A stretch of 56,137 nucleotides of DNA, taken from Aeolococcus sp035552595 (lineage in GTDB: Bacteria > Chloroflexota > Dormibacteria > Aeolococcales > Aeolococcaceae). Shown here one piece after another: positions 34,973 through 43,889 of this stretch. Positions within the stretch are counted from its first letter, which is position 1. The number at the start of each line of letters is the position of its first letter. Where the stretch lies: contig DASZKZ010000002.1 in the NCBI GenBank assembly GCA_035552595.1, positions 1-56,137 of the forward strand. The letters run 5' to 3'. The notes under the pieces are model-generated. The model was not told where the DNA came from. It saw only the letters and a list, made by a program, of their open reading frames with translations, and ran no database searches. Made by a program: the position numbers and the translations under genes.

Positions 34973-36271
34973 ATGCCCCGACCACGCGTGGTCATCGTCG
35001 GCGCCGGGTTCGGCGGCCTCAGCGCCGCCCGGGGGCTGCGCGCCGCGGATGCCGACGTTCTGGTCATCGACCGCCACAACTACCACCTCTTCCAGCCGTT
35101 GCTGTACCAGGTCGCATCGGGGCTCCTCGATCCCTCCGAGATCGCCCACCCGGTGCGCACCCTCCTTCGCGGGCAGCGCAACACCGACGTGCGCATGGAG
35201 GAGGTGCGCGGCATCGATGTGGGCCGCCGCGTGGTCCGCGGTGACGGCGACATCGCCTACGACTTCCTCATCGTCGCCACCGGAGCGGTGACCAACCACT
35301 TCGGCAACGAGGAGATCACCGTCCACACGCTGGGCCTGAAGGGGCTCAACGACGCGCTGGCGCTGCGCGGTGCCGTCCTGGAGCGGTTCGAGCGCGCCGC
35401 GGAGTGCGCCGACGAGCGGGAGCGCGCCCGGCTGCTCAGCTTCGTCATCGCCGGGGCGGGGCCCACCGGGGTGGAGTACGCGGGCGCGCTCAGCGAGCTC
35501 TTCACGCATCTCCTCCCCAAGGACTTTCCGCGACTCGACTTCGCCCCCGTGCGCGTCGTGCTGGTGGAGGGCAGGCCGCGCATCCTCGACACGTTCCATC
35601 CGCGCCTGGGCCGGATGGCGGCGGGCGTGCTGCGACAGCGCGGCGTCGAGCTGATCCTGGGCCGCACCGTGATGCGGGCCGACGACGCCGGCATCACCCT
35701 CGACGACGGCACCCGCATCGACGCGGCGACGGTGATCTGGACCGCCGGGGTGCGCGCCTCACCGCTCGGCGCCGAGCTGGGCGAGCGGATCGGTCGCTCG
35801 GGGCGTGTGCCCGTGGGCAGCACGCTGCAGCTGCCCGGGCACGACGAGGTGCAGGTGATCGGCGACCTCGCGGAGCTCGACGACGCTGCGGGCCCGCTGC
35901 CCATGCTGGCGCCGGTGGCCATCCAGCAGGGCGAGCACGCGGCGCGCAACATCATCGCCCAGCTCGAGGGACGCGCGACGTCGCCGTTTCGCTACCACGA
36001 CAAGGGCACCATGGCCACCGTCGGTCGCAACTACGCGGTGGTGGAGCTGGGCCGCATCCGTGTCGCCGGCCTGATCGGCTGGCTGATGTGGCTCTTCGTC
36101 CACCTCGCCTACATCATCACCTTCCGCAGCAAGGCGGTGGTGCTGATCAACTGGGCCTGGAACTACGTCTTCTACGACCGTCCGGTCCGCCTCATCACCG
36201 AGGTCTCGCCGGACCACGCCGCGCAGCAGAGAGCACGGAGGGACAGCGATGAAGCGACGCAGGCTGGGTGA
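34973..36271 (+). CDS. Type II NADH:quinone oxidoreductase (NDH-2)
   Basis: 432 aa. The FAD Rossmann motif VVIVGAGFGGLSAARGL is at residues 5-21, HNYHLFQPLLYQVASG is the NDH-2 signature, the NADH-binding FVIAGAGPTGVEYAGAL follows near 155-171, and the quinone-site segment is LPMLAPVAIQQG. A C-terminal amphipathic and hydrophobic region (LIGWLMWLFVHLAYIITF) anchors it to the membrane face. GGAAGGAGG lies 7 bases before the ATG. It overlaps the next gene by 23 bases. Confidence 0.93.
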   Translation: MPRPRVVIVGAGFGGLSAARGLRAADADVLVIDRHNYHLFQPLLYQVASGLLDPSEIAHPVRTLLRGQRNTDVRMEEVRGIDVGRRVVRGDGDIAYDFLIVATGAVTNHFGNEEITVHTLGLKGLNDALALRGAVLERFERAAECADERERARLLSFVIAGAGPTGVEYAGALSELFTHLLPKDFPRLDFAPVRVVLVEGRPRILDTFHPRLGRMAAGVLRQRGVELILGRTVMRADDAGITLDDGTRIDAATVIWTAGVRASPLGAELGERIGRSGRVPVGSTLQLPGHDEVQVIGDLAELDDAAGPLPMLAPVAIQQGEHAARNIIAQLEGRATSPFRYHDKGTMATVGRNYAVVELGRIRVAGLIGWLMWLFVHLAYIITFRSKAVVLINWAWNYVFYDRPVRLITEVSPDHAAQQRARRDSDEATQAG

Positions 36272-37232
36272 GCTCGGGGTATCGGCCATCGGGCTGGGCT
36301 GCATGGGAATGTCCGACTTCTACGGTTCGGCCGCCGACCGCGACGAGAGCCGGGGCATCGCCACCATCCACCGCGCCCTGGAGCTGGGCATCGATCTCCT
36401 CGACACCGCCGACATGTACGGGCCGTACACCAATGAGGAGCTGGTGGGCAGGGCCATCGCGGGCCGCCGTGACGGCGTCGTGCTGGCCACCAAGTTCGGG
36501 TTCGAGCGCCGCCCCGACGGCAGCCAGGGCATCAACGGCAGCCCCGAGCACGTGCGGCGAGCCTGCGATGCCAGCCTGGGACGGCTGGGCACCGACCACA
36601 TCGACCTCTACTACCAGCACCGCGTCGATCCGGATGTGCCCATCGAGGAGACGGTGGGCGCGATGGCCGAGCTCGTCGGCGCCGGCAAGGTGCGCTTCCT
36701 GGGCCTCTCGGAGGCGGGCGCGGCCACCATCCGGCGGGCCCACGCCGTCCATCCCATCACCGCCGTGCAGAGCGAGTACTCGCTCTTCGCGCGCGACCTC
36801 GAGGACGAGGTCATCCCCACGCTCCGCGATCTGGGCATCGGGCTGGTCGCCTACAGCCCGCTGGGCCGGGGCCTGCTCACCGGCGCCATCGCCGGAGCGG
36901 AATCGCTGCCGCCGGACGACGTGCGCCGCGCCCGCTTTCCGCGCTTCGCCGAGGAGAACCTCGACGCCAACGTCGCGCTCGCCCGGCGGGTCGGCGAGCT
37001 GGCCGCGGCGCGGGGCGTGACCGCGGCACAGCTGGCGCTGGCCTGGGTGCTGCGTCGGGGTCCGGACGCGGTCCCCATCCCCGGGACCACGCGGGTGGCG
37101 CGCGTCGAGGAGAACGCTGCCGCCGCTGAGGTCGAGCTCAGCGAGGAGGAGATGGGTCAGCTCGACGCCGCCGTGCCGCGCGGGGCGGTGCGGGGCCAGC
37201 GCCACTGGGACATGGCTGCCGTCAACCGCTGA
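36249..37232 (+). CDS. Aldo/keto reductase
   Basis: 327 aa TIM barrel NADPH oxidoreductase. The catalytic tetrad is visible: Asp in DLLDTADMYGPYTNEEL with Tyr in the same segment, Lys in VLATKFGFE and His in DLYYQHRVD. GLGCMGMSDFYG opens the protein as in the AKR13-type group. It is co-transcribed with NDH-2 through an overlap; the substrate is unknown. Confidence 0.93.
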   Translation: MKRRRLGELGVSAIGLGCMGMSDFYGSAADRDESRGIATIHRALELGIDLLDTADMYGPYTNEELVGRAIAGRRDGVVLATKFGFERRPDGSQGINGSPEHVRRACDASLGRLGTDHIDLYYQHRVDPDVPIEETVGAMAELVGAGKVRFLGLSEAGAATIRRAHAVHPITAVQSEYSLFARDLEDEVIPTLRDLGIGLVAYSPLGRGLLTGAIAGAESLPPDDVRRARFPRFAEENLDANVALARRVGELAAARGVTAAQLALAWVLRRGPDAVPIPGTTRVARVEENAAAAEVELSEEEMGQLDAAVPRGAVRGQRHWDMAAVNR

Positions 37233-37246
37233 GGCGCCGCCTCAGC
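37228..37246. terminator. Perfect bidirectional hairpin containing both stop codons
   Basis: GCTGAGGC-GCC-GCCTCAGC: an 8-bp perfect stem with a 3-base loop. TGA of the aldo/keto reductase (37230-37232) and the stop of the convergent GNAT gene (37242-37244) lie in opposite arms. Confidence 0.6.
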
Positions 37247-38003
37247 TGCTGACGGTGTCGGCGGCGGGGCGGAGGGCCACCTCGAAGGTGCGTCCGTCCT
37301 CGACGTAGCCGAGAACGCGGGCGATGCGCAGGGCGGGGCGGTTGTCCTCAAGCGCGCGGAACTGGGCTGCGCGGCTGTCCAGCAGCGCCTCGCCGGTGAG
37401 CGCGCTGACCATGGCGCTCCCGAAGCCCTGGCCGCGATGGGCGGGGTCGGTGAGCACACCGACGCTGGCAAGCAGCCCCCGGAACGGGGTGAGAGTGCCG
37501 GCGCAGACCAGCTCGGATTGGACGAAGCACCCGTACTGGCGGCGTCCGGGCACCTCGAATCCGGCGTCGACCCACTCCTCCCTGGGCACCCGGCGCCGCA
37601 ATGCGGCCAGGGCGACGGCGTGGCCGGGACCGTCCAGCCGGCGGCTGCCCCTGCCGTCGATCCGGCGGAAGCTCTCGTCGGTGGCGTAGCCCAGCCAATG
37701 GGGGCCGTGGATGGCGGTGACCTCGTCGCCGTACAGGCTGCGAACGAAGGCCCGGTCGAAGACGGCGGCCGAGGGCCACGACGCGCAGGCGATGGTGGTG
37801 GTGCCGACCAGCGCCTCGGGCACGACGATGATGCAGCTGTCCTCGCGGCGGATGAGGTGGACGCTGTCGCTGTGTGACGGCTCCGGATGGGACGCGACGA
37901 CCACCTCCGCGTCGCGCCACACCGAGGGATCGACGTCGAGCGCCGCCGTCCAGTGCTCGTCGAGGAGCTGGTGGATGCGGCTGCTGGCCTGCGGGGAGGG
38001 CAT
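37242..38003 (-). CDS. GNAT family acetyltransferase
   Basis: 253 aa. The C-terminal GNAT fold has the acetyl-CoA loop VLTDPAHRGQGFGSAM near residues 180-195, followed by RALEDNRPALRIARVLGY. The N-terminal half is less conserved and may hold a second degenerate GNAT unit. The ATG at 38003 is fixed by a TAGAGT hexamer ending 7 bases upstream; the longer frame to 38036 would include the promoter. Confidence 0.84.
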   Translation of the reverse strand: MPSPQASSRIHQLLDEHWTAALDVDPSVWRDAEVVVASHPEPSHSDSVHLIRREDSCIIVVPEALVGTTTIACASWPSAAVFDRAFVRSLYGDEVTAIHGPHWLGYATDESFRRIDGRGSRRLDGPGHAVALAALRRRVPREEWVDAGFEVPGRRQYGCFVQSELVCAGTLTPFRGLLASVGVLTDPAHRGQGFGSAMVSALTGEALLDSRAAQFRALEDNRPALRIARVLGYVEDGRTFEVALRPAADTVSS

Positions 38004-38010
38004 GGCGGTC

Positions 38011-38016
38011 ACTCTA
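38011..38016 (-). promoter_or_regulatory. -10 hexamer TAGAGT of the GNAT gene, leaderless
   Basis: On the minus strand TAGAGT ends 7 bases before the ATG at 38003. Confidence 0.5.
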
Positions 38017-38096
38017 CGCCAGCCGATTCGCGACACCTCGAGCCGATGGAGGCCGCGCTCACCGCCACTGTCCGTCCGCTGTCCCGGGACGCCGCC

Positions 38097-38102
38097 TAGC
38101 GT
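38097..38102 (+). promoter_or_regulatory. -10-like hexamer TAGCGT at the head of the Tad-like cluster
   Basis: TAGCGT ends 11 bases before the GTG at 38114. It is the best promoter candidate for the first gene of the cluster. Confidence 0.35.
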
Positions 38103-38113
38103 TGCGCAGCGCC

Positions 38114-38827
38114 GTGTATCTCATCGAAGCCTGCCCGGTGCCGACCCCGGCGGACGCGGAGAGGCTGGTTGCGGACCTGTGGCAGCTCACCGCCGGGCGT
38201 GGCCTGGGGTTGTTTGTGTTCGGAGTGGGGGACCGCGTGATGCTTGGCGTCTCCGCCACTCACTCGGGGATCGAAGCGACGGCGGCGTCGATGATCGCCG
38301 ACCAGTGCGGCAGCGCCGTGGAGGCCGGTTGGATGGTCGGCGAGATGATCGACGCCGCCTCGGAGGTCGCCGCCGTGAACCTGGTGCCGACCAACCGCCA
38401 CATCGCAGTCGAGAGTCGCACCTTCGGCTGGCAGCGCACCGACCCGCTGCGCGGCACCTTTCTGGCACTCGTCAGCGCCCCGCCGGGGGCGCTGGCGGGA
38501 GTGGCCCTGAGCCTGCGCGCATTGCCCGATCTGGGGTTTGCCCTGTCTCTCGGGGTCTTCGCGGCCGGCCCCGCGGCGGCAGCCCGGGTGGCCGGCGTGG
38601 CCTCGACGCTCGGCGGCGTCGGGGTGCGCCTGCGCCGGCCGCTCCTGCAGCGGCGGGCGGCGCGGCGGATGGCTCAGGGGGCGCTCAGGAGGCCGGCGTC
38701 GGTGCGCCGGGTCGAGGTGGTGGCGCTGTTCTGGCATCCGCCCTTCGGGTCGGATGCCGGGCTGCGCACGACGGCCACGAGCGACGACGCACCCGCCGGC
38801 TACCTGGCGCCGGGTCGAAACGCTTGA
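38114..38827 (+). CDS. Unrecognised cytosolic protein at the head of the Tad-like cluster
   Basis: 237 aa, no signal peptide or membrane helix, no P-loop. The order of segments (VYLIEACPVPTPADAERLV, then FGWQRTDPLRGTFLALVSAP, then GVALSLRALPD) is reminiscent of the N-terminal domain that precedes the ATPase in large conjugation-type ATPases of Gram-positive relatives, but the ATPase part is absent; this resemblance is from memory of pattern only. A basic segment LRRPLLQRRAARRMAQ is in the second half. GTG 38114 is chosen; TTG 38102 would overlap the promoter hexamer. 125 bases separate it from the next gene. Confidence 0.6.
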   Translation: MYLIEACPVPTPADAERLVADLWQLTAGRGLGLFVFGVGDRVMLGVSATHSGIEATAASMIADQCGSAVEAGWMVGEMIDAASEVAAVNLVPTNRHIAVESRTFGWQRTDPLRGTFLALVSAPPGALAGVALSLRALPDLGFALSLGVFAAGPAAAARVAGVASTLGGVGVRLRRPLLQRRAARRMAQGALRRPASVRRVEVVALFWHPPFGSDAGLRTTATSDDAPAGYLAPGRNA

Positions 38828-38952
38828 CGCTGCCCGCCCGCCCGCCTACCGTCTCCGCCAGTCCGACGTGGGGCCGCACCGCCGAACTCTCGCTCGACCT
38901 GCCTGGCGCCGGACAGGGCACGGACGAGGGTTGACCGGGAGGGGCGCGAACC

Positions 38953-39588
38953 ATGAACCGGCGTCGTCTGGCTGCAGCTGTCTTCTTCAGCGTGGTCATC
39001 GTGCTGGTGCTCGGCGTCATGGTGTATCTCCAGCAGTCGGGCGGTCAGCAGACGGTGACCGTGTACATGCTCCGGCACGCCGTGCTGGCGGGAGGCACGT
39101 ACAGCGCCGACGACGTCGTGGCGGTTCCGGTGCACGCCGCCGAGGGCGACTTCAACTACGAGCACCGCTCGGCGGCGCAGTACGCCGCCCGCTACACCCA
39201 GGACCTGCGCAGCAACGACATCCTCCGTGAGGACGACCTCGTGGATCTGGGGGCCCAGGTGGAGATCGCGGTGACGCTGCAGTCGCCCCCACCTCTTTCA
39301 GCGGGGGATCGGGTCGACGTGTTCGCGACCATGGGCGGGGGCCGTCAGGCCAGGATCGGGCAGGCGATGACCGTGCTCACCGTCTCCGGCGGGGCGCTCA
39401 CCATCCTCGTCCCCGTCGATCAGGAGGAGGCGTGGATCTCGGTGGCGGCGTCGAGCATCGCGTTGCACGCTGCTCGATCGGGCCAGCAGGCCGGCGCGGC
39501 GCTGCAGCCCCTGAACCCGGCTGACGCGGTGAGCCGCCTCTGCGGATCGACCTGCTCGGAGGCGGCCGGAGGGACCCCGTCGCCATGA
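38953..39588 (+). CDS. SAF-domain, CpaB/RcpC-like membrane-anchored protein
   Basis: 211 aa. One N-terminal membrane helix (residues about 8-27, AAVFFSVVIVLVLGVMVYLQ) is followed by a SAF-like beta-clip region (VTVYMLRHAVLAGGTYSADDVVAV in parts, then LSAGDRVDVFATMG), as in CpaB/RcpC of Flp pilus systems and related FlgA proteins. A strong ribosome site GGGAGGGG lies 8 bases upstream. The stop overlaps the next ATG (ATGA). Confidence 0.75.
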   Translation: MNRRRLAAAVFFSVVIVLVLGVMVYLQQSGGQQTVTVYMLRHAVLAGGTYSADDVVAVPVHAAEGDFNYEHRSAAQYAARYTQDLRSNDILREDDLVDLGAQVEIAVTLQSPPPLSAGDRVDVFATMGGGRQARIGQAMTVLTVSGGALTILVPVDQEEAWISVAASSIALHAARSGQQAGAALQPLNPADAVSRLCGSTCSEAAGGTPSP

Positions 39589-40307
39589 GCACGCTCATCG
39601 CTGTGTACACCACTCGGGCGGGACAGACATCGACCCACTGGGCGGCATGCCTGGCCTGGACACTTGCCGAACGCCACCACGTGCTGCTTGCCGACTGCGA
39701 CATGGAGGGGGGCACCATCGCCGACCTGCTGCTGCTGCGCACCGACGGACGAGGTATCGCCAACTGCTTCGGTGATCGCCCGGCGACCGCGGCGCAGCTG
39801 GCGGACCAGGCCGTGGTCCACCCCGCGAGAGAACGGCTGCAGGTGGTTCCCGGACTGTCGCGCAGCTATGGATACGAGGTCACCGAGTGCCTGCGCAAGC
39901 TGGCGCCGGCGCTGGCGGGGGCGAGCGCGGACGTGGTGGTGGCCGATCTCGGCCATCCGCTGTCGCATCCCGGGCTGCGTTCGCCGAAAGCGGCGGCGGA
40001 ATCGATCTGCTCCGTCTTCGGCAGGGCTTTCATCGTCGTTCGCGACGACCCCGCGCTGCTCTCCCGGAGCATCGCGGTCCTGCAGGCGGCGCGGCCGCCC
40101 CACGGCGAGTTGATCATCTGCCACCAGCACGGCCGCGCCTACCGCCACGCCATCCTCGAGACCCTGCAGCACAATCTTCCCGAGATGGCGATTCGCGATG
40201 TGTGGCAATGGGATGAGGCGCGGGCGGCGCGGATGGCCGAGAGCGGGATCCCGGCCTCACTGATCGGGGTGACGGCGGACCTCAACATCGTGCCGGTGAC
40301 CGCGTGA
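39585..40307 (+). CDS. CpaE/TadZ-like MinD-fold protein with a destroyed Walker A
   Basis: 240 aa. The fold follows the ParA/MinD family: an initial strand STLIAVYTT, the switch-like DCDMEGGTIADLLLL near residues 38-52 and VVVADLGHPL later. The P-loop position reads TTRAGQTSTHWA, with neither the signature nor the P-loop lysine of KGGxGKT. It should not hydrolyse ATP and may act as a fixed localisation scaffold, as proposed for atypical TadZ proteins. It overlaps both neighbours by 4 bases. Confidence 0.72.
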   Translation: MSTLIAVYTTRAGQTSTHWAACLAWTLAERHHVLLADCDMEGGTIADLLLLRTDGRGIANCFGDRPATAAQLADQAVVHPARERLQVVPGLSRSYGYEVTECLRKLAPALAGASADVVVADLGHPLSHPGLRSPKAAAESICSVFGRAFIVVRDDPALLSRSIAVLQAARPPHGELIICHQHGRAYRHAILETLQHNLPEMAIRDVWQWDEARAARMAESGIPASLIGVTADLNIVPVTA

Positions 40308-41719
40308 TGCCCCCCACCACCGACATGGCCGCCGGCGAGCTCCGCCATACGCCCCTGCCGGTGAGCGCAGAGGTGCCGGTGAGCAGGTGGCCGCAGATCG
40401 CGTCTGAGGAGCTCGAGGTCGCCCAGGCGATCGCCGACGCGGTCATCCGTGGGCGCGGTGGCGAGCCGGCATCCGTGCTCCACGAGGAGCGATTGCACGG
40501 CGACGTCGCCGCGGTCATCGAGCGGGCCATCGCCTCGCCGTCCAGCAGCGGCCTGCCCCTCGCCGTGGTCAGCGAGCTGTCCGCCAACCGAGGCTATCGG
40601 GACGTGGCCCGCCGCAACGCGGCCATCCTGGCCTCCCATCTCTGGCCGCTCTCGCTGCTCATCTACGGCGCGGACCTCGAGAACATCACCTGTCTGGGGC
40701 ACGACCACTGGCTGGTGAGCATGGTCGGCCGCAAGCTCTCGTTGGTGGGCAACAGCCCCTTCGCCAGCGACGAAGAGTGCATCGAGTTCTTCCGCCGCGC
40801 GGTGCGGCTTCGCGGTGTCACCGGTGATCACAGCATCACCGAGGCAGCTCCGATCGCCGAGGCCAACATCGGCAGCGTGGCGCGCCTCTGCGTCGCCAAG
40901 CGTCCCGCGGTCTCGGGACAGGCAGCGCTCAAGGCGGCGATCCGAATCCCGGCGAGATCCAAGGTGCGTGACCTCGACGACTACGTGCACGGCGCGGTCA
41001 TGCCCGAGGGCATGGCGCGTTTTCTCGGAGCCTGTGTCGCCGCGCGCGTGAACCTCATGATCGCCGGCGGCACCAGCACCGGCAAGACCACGCTGATGCG
41101 CGTTCTCTGCGGCATGGTCCCGCCCAGCGAGCACCTGGTCGTGGTCGAGGATGGCGCCGAGCTCCACCTCGACCAGGATCGGGGCGACGGTCACCCGTGG
41201 CACACGCTGACGTCGGCCCTGTCGACCATCCCTTCGGTTCGCGCTGAGGTGGAGACGGGTCAGCTGACCATGTTCGACCTGGTCCGCCACGCCCTGCGTT
41301 TTCAGCCGGACCGGCTGATTCTCGGCGAGTCACGCGGTGAGGAGATGGCCGCCGTCTGCAAGGCTCTGATGACCGGGCACGACGGTTCCATGACCACCAT
41401 CCATGCCGAGGACGCCGAGCTGGCGCTGGACCAGGCGGTGCAGTACGTCCTCGAGAACCGCCGCTTCACGGGCAACGAGAAGATGGCCAAGCGCGTGGTC
41501 GAGCATGCCATCCACATGGTGCTTCACCTCGCCAACCAGGACGGGCGCCGGCGCGTCACCGGCATTCTCGCCGTGGAACGGGGCGGCAACCACAAGTGGG
41601 TCTATCGGCAGACCGACGGGGGCGGGTGGCGGCGCATGACCGAGCTCACCGGGAACCTCAGCCGTCTCGGGTCGCGTTTGCGCGCCCACCTCGACGGCGA
41701 CGAGGTTCCCGTCCCGTGA
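40304..41719 (+). CDS. cpaF: CpaF/TadA-type secretion ATPase
   Basis: 471 aa hexameric motor of the type II/IV secretion superfamily. The N-terminal linker domain (residues about 30-230) precedes the RecA core: Walker A IAGGTSTGKTTLMRVL near 250-265, Asp box VVVEDGAELHL, Walker B-type RFQPDRLILGESRGEE and His box HDGSMTTIHAEDAE. This is the CpaF arrangement, normally powering Flp/Tad pilus assembly or a related pump. GTG 40304 overlaps the previous stop; ATG 40307 is the alternative. The stop overlaps the TadB-like start (GTGA). Confidence 0.9.
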   Translation: MMPPTTDMAAGELRHTPLPVSAEVPVSRWPQIASEELEVAQAIADAVIRGRGGEPASVLHEERLHGDVAAVIERAIASPSSSGLPLAVVSELSANRGYRDVARRNAAILASHLWPLSLLIYGADLENITCLGHDHWLVSMVGRKLSLVGNSPFASDEECIEFFRRAVRLRGVTGDHSITEAAPIAEANIGSVARLCVAKRPAVSGQAALKAAIRIPARSKVRDLDDYVHGAVMPEGMARFLGACVAARVNLMIAGGTSTGKTTLMRVLCGMVPPSEHLVVVEDGAELHLDQDRGDGHPWHTLTSALSTIPSVRAEVETGQLTMFDLVRHALRFQPDRLILGESRGEEMAAVCKALMTGHDGSMTTIHAEDAELALDQAVQYVLENRRFTGNEKMAKRVVEHAIHMVLHLANQDGRRRVTGILAVERGGNHKWVYRQTDGGGWRRMTELTGNLSRLGSRLRAHLDGDEVPVP

Positions 41720-42636
41720 CCCTGTTGAGTGGCGCTCTGACCGCGACCCAGCTCGTCGGGTTCCTGGTGGTCATCGCCTGTGCCAGTGGCGCGGTGGCGG
41801 CCATCCTCGACCTCGACGTCCATCCCCTGGGCCGCGACCGTGCCCCCACGCCCTTGCTGGAGCGCGAGCGCGACCTCGCCGCCAACCTCGGGTGGCGGTG
41901 GCGGAACTGGGTCTCCGTCCGTCTCGCCCTGATCCTCGCGGGCGTGGGTCTCGGGCTCCTCTCCAGAATCTGGATCCTCGTTCTCATCGGCGGGTTGATC
42001 GGCGCTTTCGGGTTTCGCTTCGCCCTCGCCGGCCGCGCGGCCACGCGCCGGTTGCGCGTCGAGCGAGCGTTTCTTGGTCGCCTGCGCGATCTCCGCGATC
42101 GGATGGCGATCGGCAACCAGTCCCTCGACACGGCGCTCCAGGAGATCGGTCGCAACCCCGGTCCCGAGCTCGAGTACGTCCTGGCGCCCTTGGCTCGAGG
42201 GGGATCTGTGCTCGACAACATCGTGGCGGTGGGGGCCCGCGCCCGCTCGCCGGTGGTCGAGTACGCGTGCGCGGTCCTCCTCTGGACGCGCAGCCGCAGC
42301 CTCGACGCGCTCATCGAGGCGATCGACGAGCTCCTTCTGCCGGTGGGTGAGGCGCAGCTCGCGGTGCAGGAGGAGGCCTCGGTCACGCTCACACAACAGC
42401 GCGCGGTGACCATCGCCATGTCGGTCCTGATGCTGGTCATGTTTGCCGTGATCGTGCGAGTGGATACCTTCCGCGCCTTCTACCAGTCGGTGGAGGGCAA
42501 CGTGGTGCTGGTCATGGTGGTGCTCATCTTCACGGCGCTGGTGGGACTTCTCGGTGTGATCGTCCGAGTGCGCGGCTGGACCAGGTGGGACCTGCGCCGC
42601 CTCGCCGAGGAGCAGGAGAGACTGGGTGCTCAGTGA
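41716..42636 (+). CDS. TadB-like type II secretion F-domain membrane protein
   Basis: 306 aa. Hydrophobic segments sit at about residues 10-32, 65-100, 235-260 and 270-290, and a cytosolic GspF-type helical domain lies between (RAFLGRLRDLRDRMAIGNQSLDTALQEIG). This is the TadB topology. A platform role under the CpaF motor is inferred from family and order. The GTG start overlaps cpaF. Confidence 0.8.
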   Translation: MTLLSGALTATQLVGFLVVIACASGAVAAILDLDVHPLGRDRAPTPLLERERDLAANLGWRWRNWVSVRLALILAGVGLGLLSRIWILVLIGGLIGAFGFRFALAGRAATRRLRVERAFLGRLRDLRDRMAIGNQSLDTALQEIGRNPGPELEYVLAPLARGGSVLDNIVAVGARARSPVVEYACAVLLWTRSRSLDALIEAIDELLLPVGEAQLAVQEEASVTLTQQRAVTIAMSVLMLVMFAVIVRVDTFRAFYQSVEGNVVLVMVVLIFTALVGLLGVIVRVRGWTRWDLRRLAEEQERLGAQ

Positions 42637-43525
42637 CCTCTGGCCGTACGCCCTGCTCACCGTCGCCGTGGTCTCCCTGTGGGCACTCGGGCTGGCCCGG
42701 CTCGGCTTTCTGACGGGCGCCGACGTCCGTGCCTGGCGCCGTCTCGCAACACTGCGCGGCTACGGCCGGCCGCAGACCAGGCTGGAGCGGGCCGCGGGAC
42801 GGAGTCCGGCGCTGCGCCGGCTCCAGGAGGAGCTCGACCTCCGTCGCCTGCTCGCCATCGCCGATCGCAGCGAGACGGATACCGCGTTTCTGGTCCGCAC
42901 GGTGTCCCTCGCGCTGCTGACCGTGGCGGTGACCCTGGCGGTGGACGCCGGCACGCGGCTCGGAAGCGGAGACTTCGTCGTGTCCCCTTGGATCGCGTTC
43001 GTCCTGGCGCTGGCCGTCGTGCTGCTGCGCTTCTCTGGTCTGCGAGCCGCAGCGCGCCGGCGGCGCGACAATGCCGACCGCACCCTCGGCGACATGATGA
43101 TGCTGGTGGCCATCATGACGGACGGTCGCGGTCTCCAGGTCGAGGACGCGGTGCGGATCCTGGCCCGCTGCGCGAAATCGTCCGACCTGCGCAGCCTCGT
43201 CGAGGGCGGGTGGCGGCGTCTGATTCCCTCGCGGCCAGGGAGCACAGCCGATCTGTACCGGGCCATCGGCAGTGAATACCGGCTCGTGCAGTTCACGATG
43301 GTCTCTGACGCGCTCAGCACGACCAACGTGGGTGTCGCCGAACGTGACACCTACACACGGGTTGCCAAGGCGGTCTACCAGCAGCGCCTCACCGAGGCGA
43401 GGATGCATGCGGCGAGGGCGCGCATCCTGGTGACCCTGCCGGTGGCCGGCATGCTCATCCCCCTGCTGCTGCTCCTGGGCGCCCCCACGTTTCAGAGCAT
43501 CAGCACCGGCCTCGGGGGCGGCTGA
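42626..43525 (+). CDS. TadC-like type II secretion F-domain membrane protein
   Basis: 299 aa. An N-terminal helix, two central helices (about residues 88-145), a GspF-like cytosolic domain (TLGDMMMLVAIMTDGRGLQVEDA) and a final helix (ARILVTLPVAGMLIPLLLLL) give the TadC layout. GTG 42626 overlaps the TadB-like gene by 11 bases. Likely forms the inner-membrane platform with it. Confidence 0.78.
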   Translation: MLSDLWPYALLTVAVVSLWALGLARLGFLTGADVRAWRRLATLRGYGRPQTRLERAAGRSPALRRLQEELDLRRLLAIADRSETDTAFLVRTVSLALLTVAVTLAVDAGTRLGSGDFVVSPWIAFVLALAVVLLRFSGLRAAARRRRDNADRTLGDMMMLVAIMTDGRGLQVEDAVRILARCAKSSDLRSLVEGGWRRLIPSRPGSTADLYRAIGSEYRLVQFTMVSDALSTTNVGVAERDTYTRVAKAVYQQRLTEARMHAARARILVTLPVAGMLIPLLLLLGAPTFQSISTGLGGG

Positions 43526-43526
43526 G

Positions 43527-43889
43527 ATGGTGGCGCGCCGCCTGCTCGGCGCCGCCGCCCTGAGCGGCCTTGCCGTCGCGCTCGCGATCGTCGCCGGATG
43601 GCCTGACATCGGTCGCAGCCTGGATCTGGTCACCGGCAACCCCGTGAGCGGCGCCGACGCGCTGGCGTTCATCGGCTTGCTCTGCTGGCTGACGCTCGCA
43701 GTTCTTGGCATCCTCGCTGCGGTCGGCGCACTGCGACGCGTGGCATGGCAGCCGGGCATGTGGTGCGCGGTGATCCTCACCGCGGGGAGCACAGTGCTGA
43801 TCACCGGAATCGCTCGACATCAGGGCCAATTTCGCGTGTGCTGCGCCAGCGCAGCCAGCACCCACCGGGCCGAGCAGCTTGTTCACTGA
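43527..43889 (+). CDS. Small membrane protein of the Tad-like cluster
   Basis: 120 aa with three hydrophobic helices (AAALSGLAVALAIVAGW, ALAFIGLLCWLTLAVLGILA, WCAVILTAGSTVLITGIA) and a short Cys-containing tail (RVCCASAAS). It begins 1 base after the tadC-like stop. No family is recognised. There is no cleavage site of the prepilin type, so it is not an obvious pilin. Confidence 0.65.
   Translation: MVARRLLGAAALSGLAVALAIVAGWPDIGRSLDLVTGNPVSGADALAFIGLLCWLTLAVLGILAAVGALRRVAWQPGMWCAVILTAGSTVLITGIARHQGQFRVCCASAASTHRAEQLVH

Noticed and set aside
42530..43804. 424-codon open frame opposite the tadC-like gene
   Set aside because: Shadow of a membrane protein gene; no domain, biased composition.
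43527..43889. Small membrane protein as the missing Flp pilin
   Set aside because: Three hydrophobic helices and no prepilin G/E-type cleavage motif before a single N-terminal helix.
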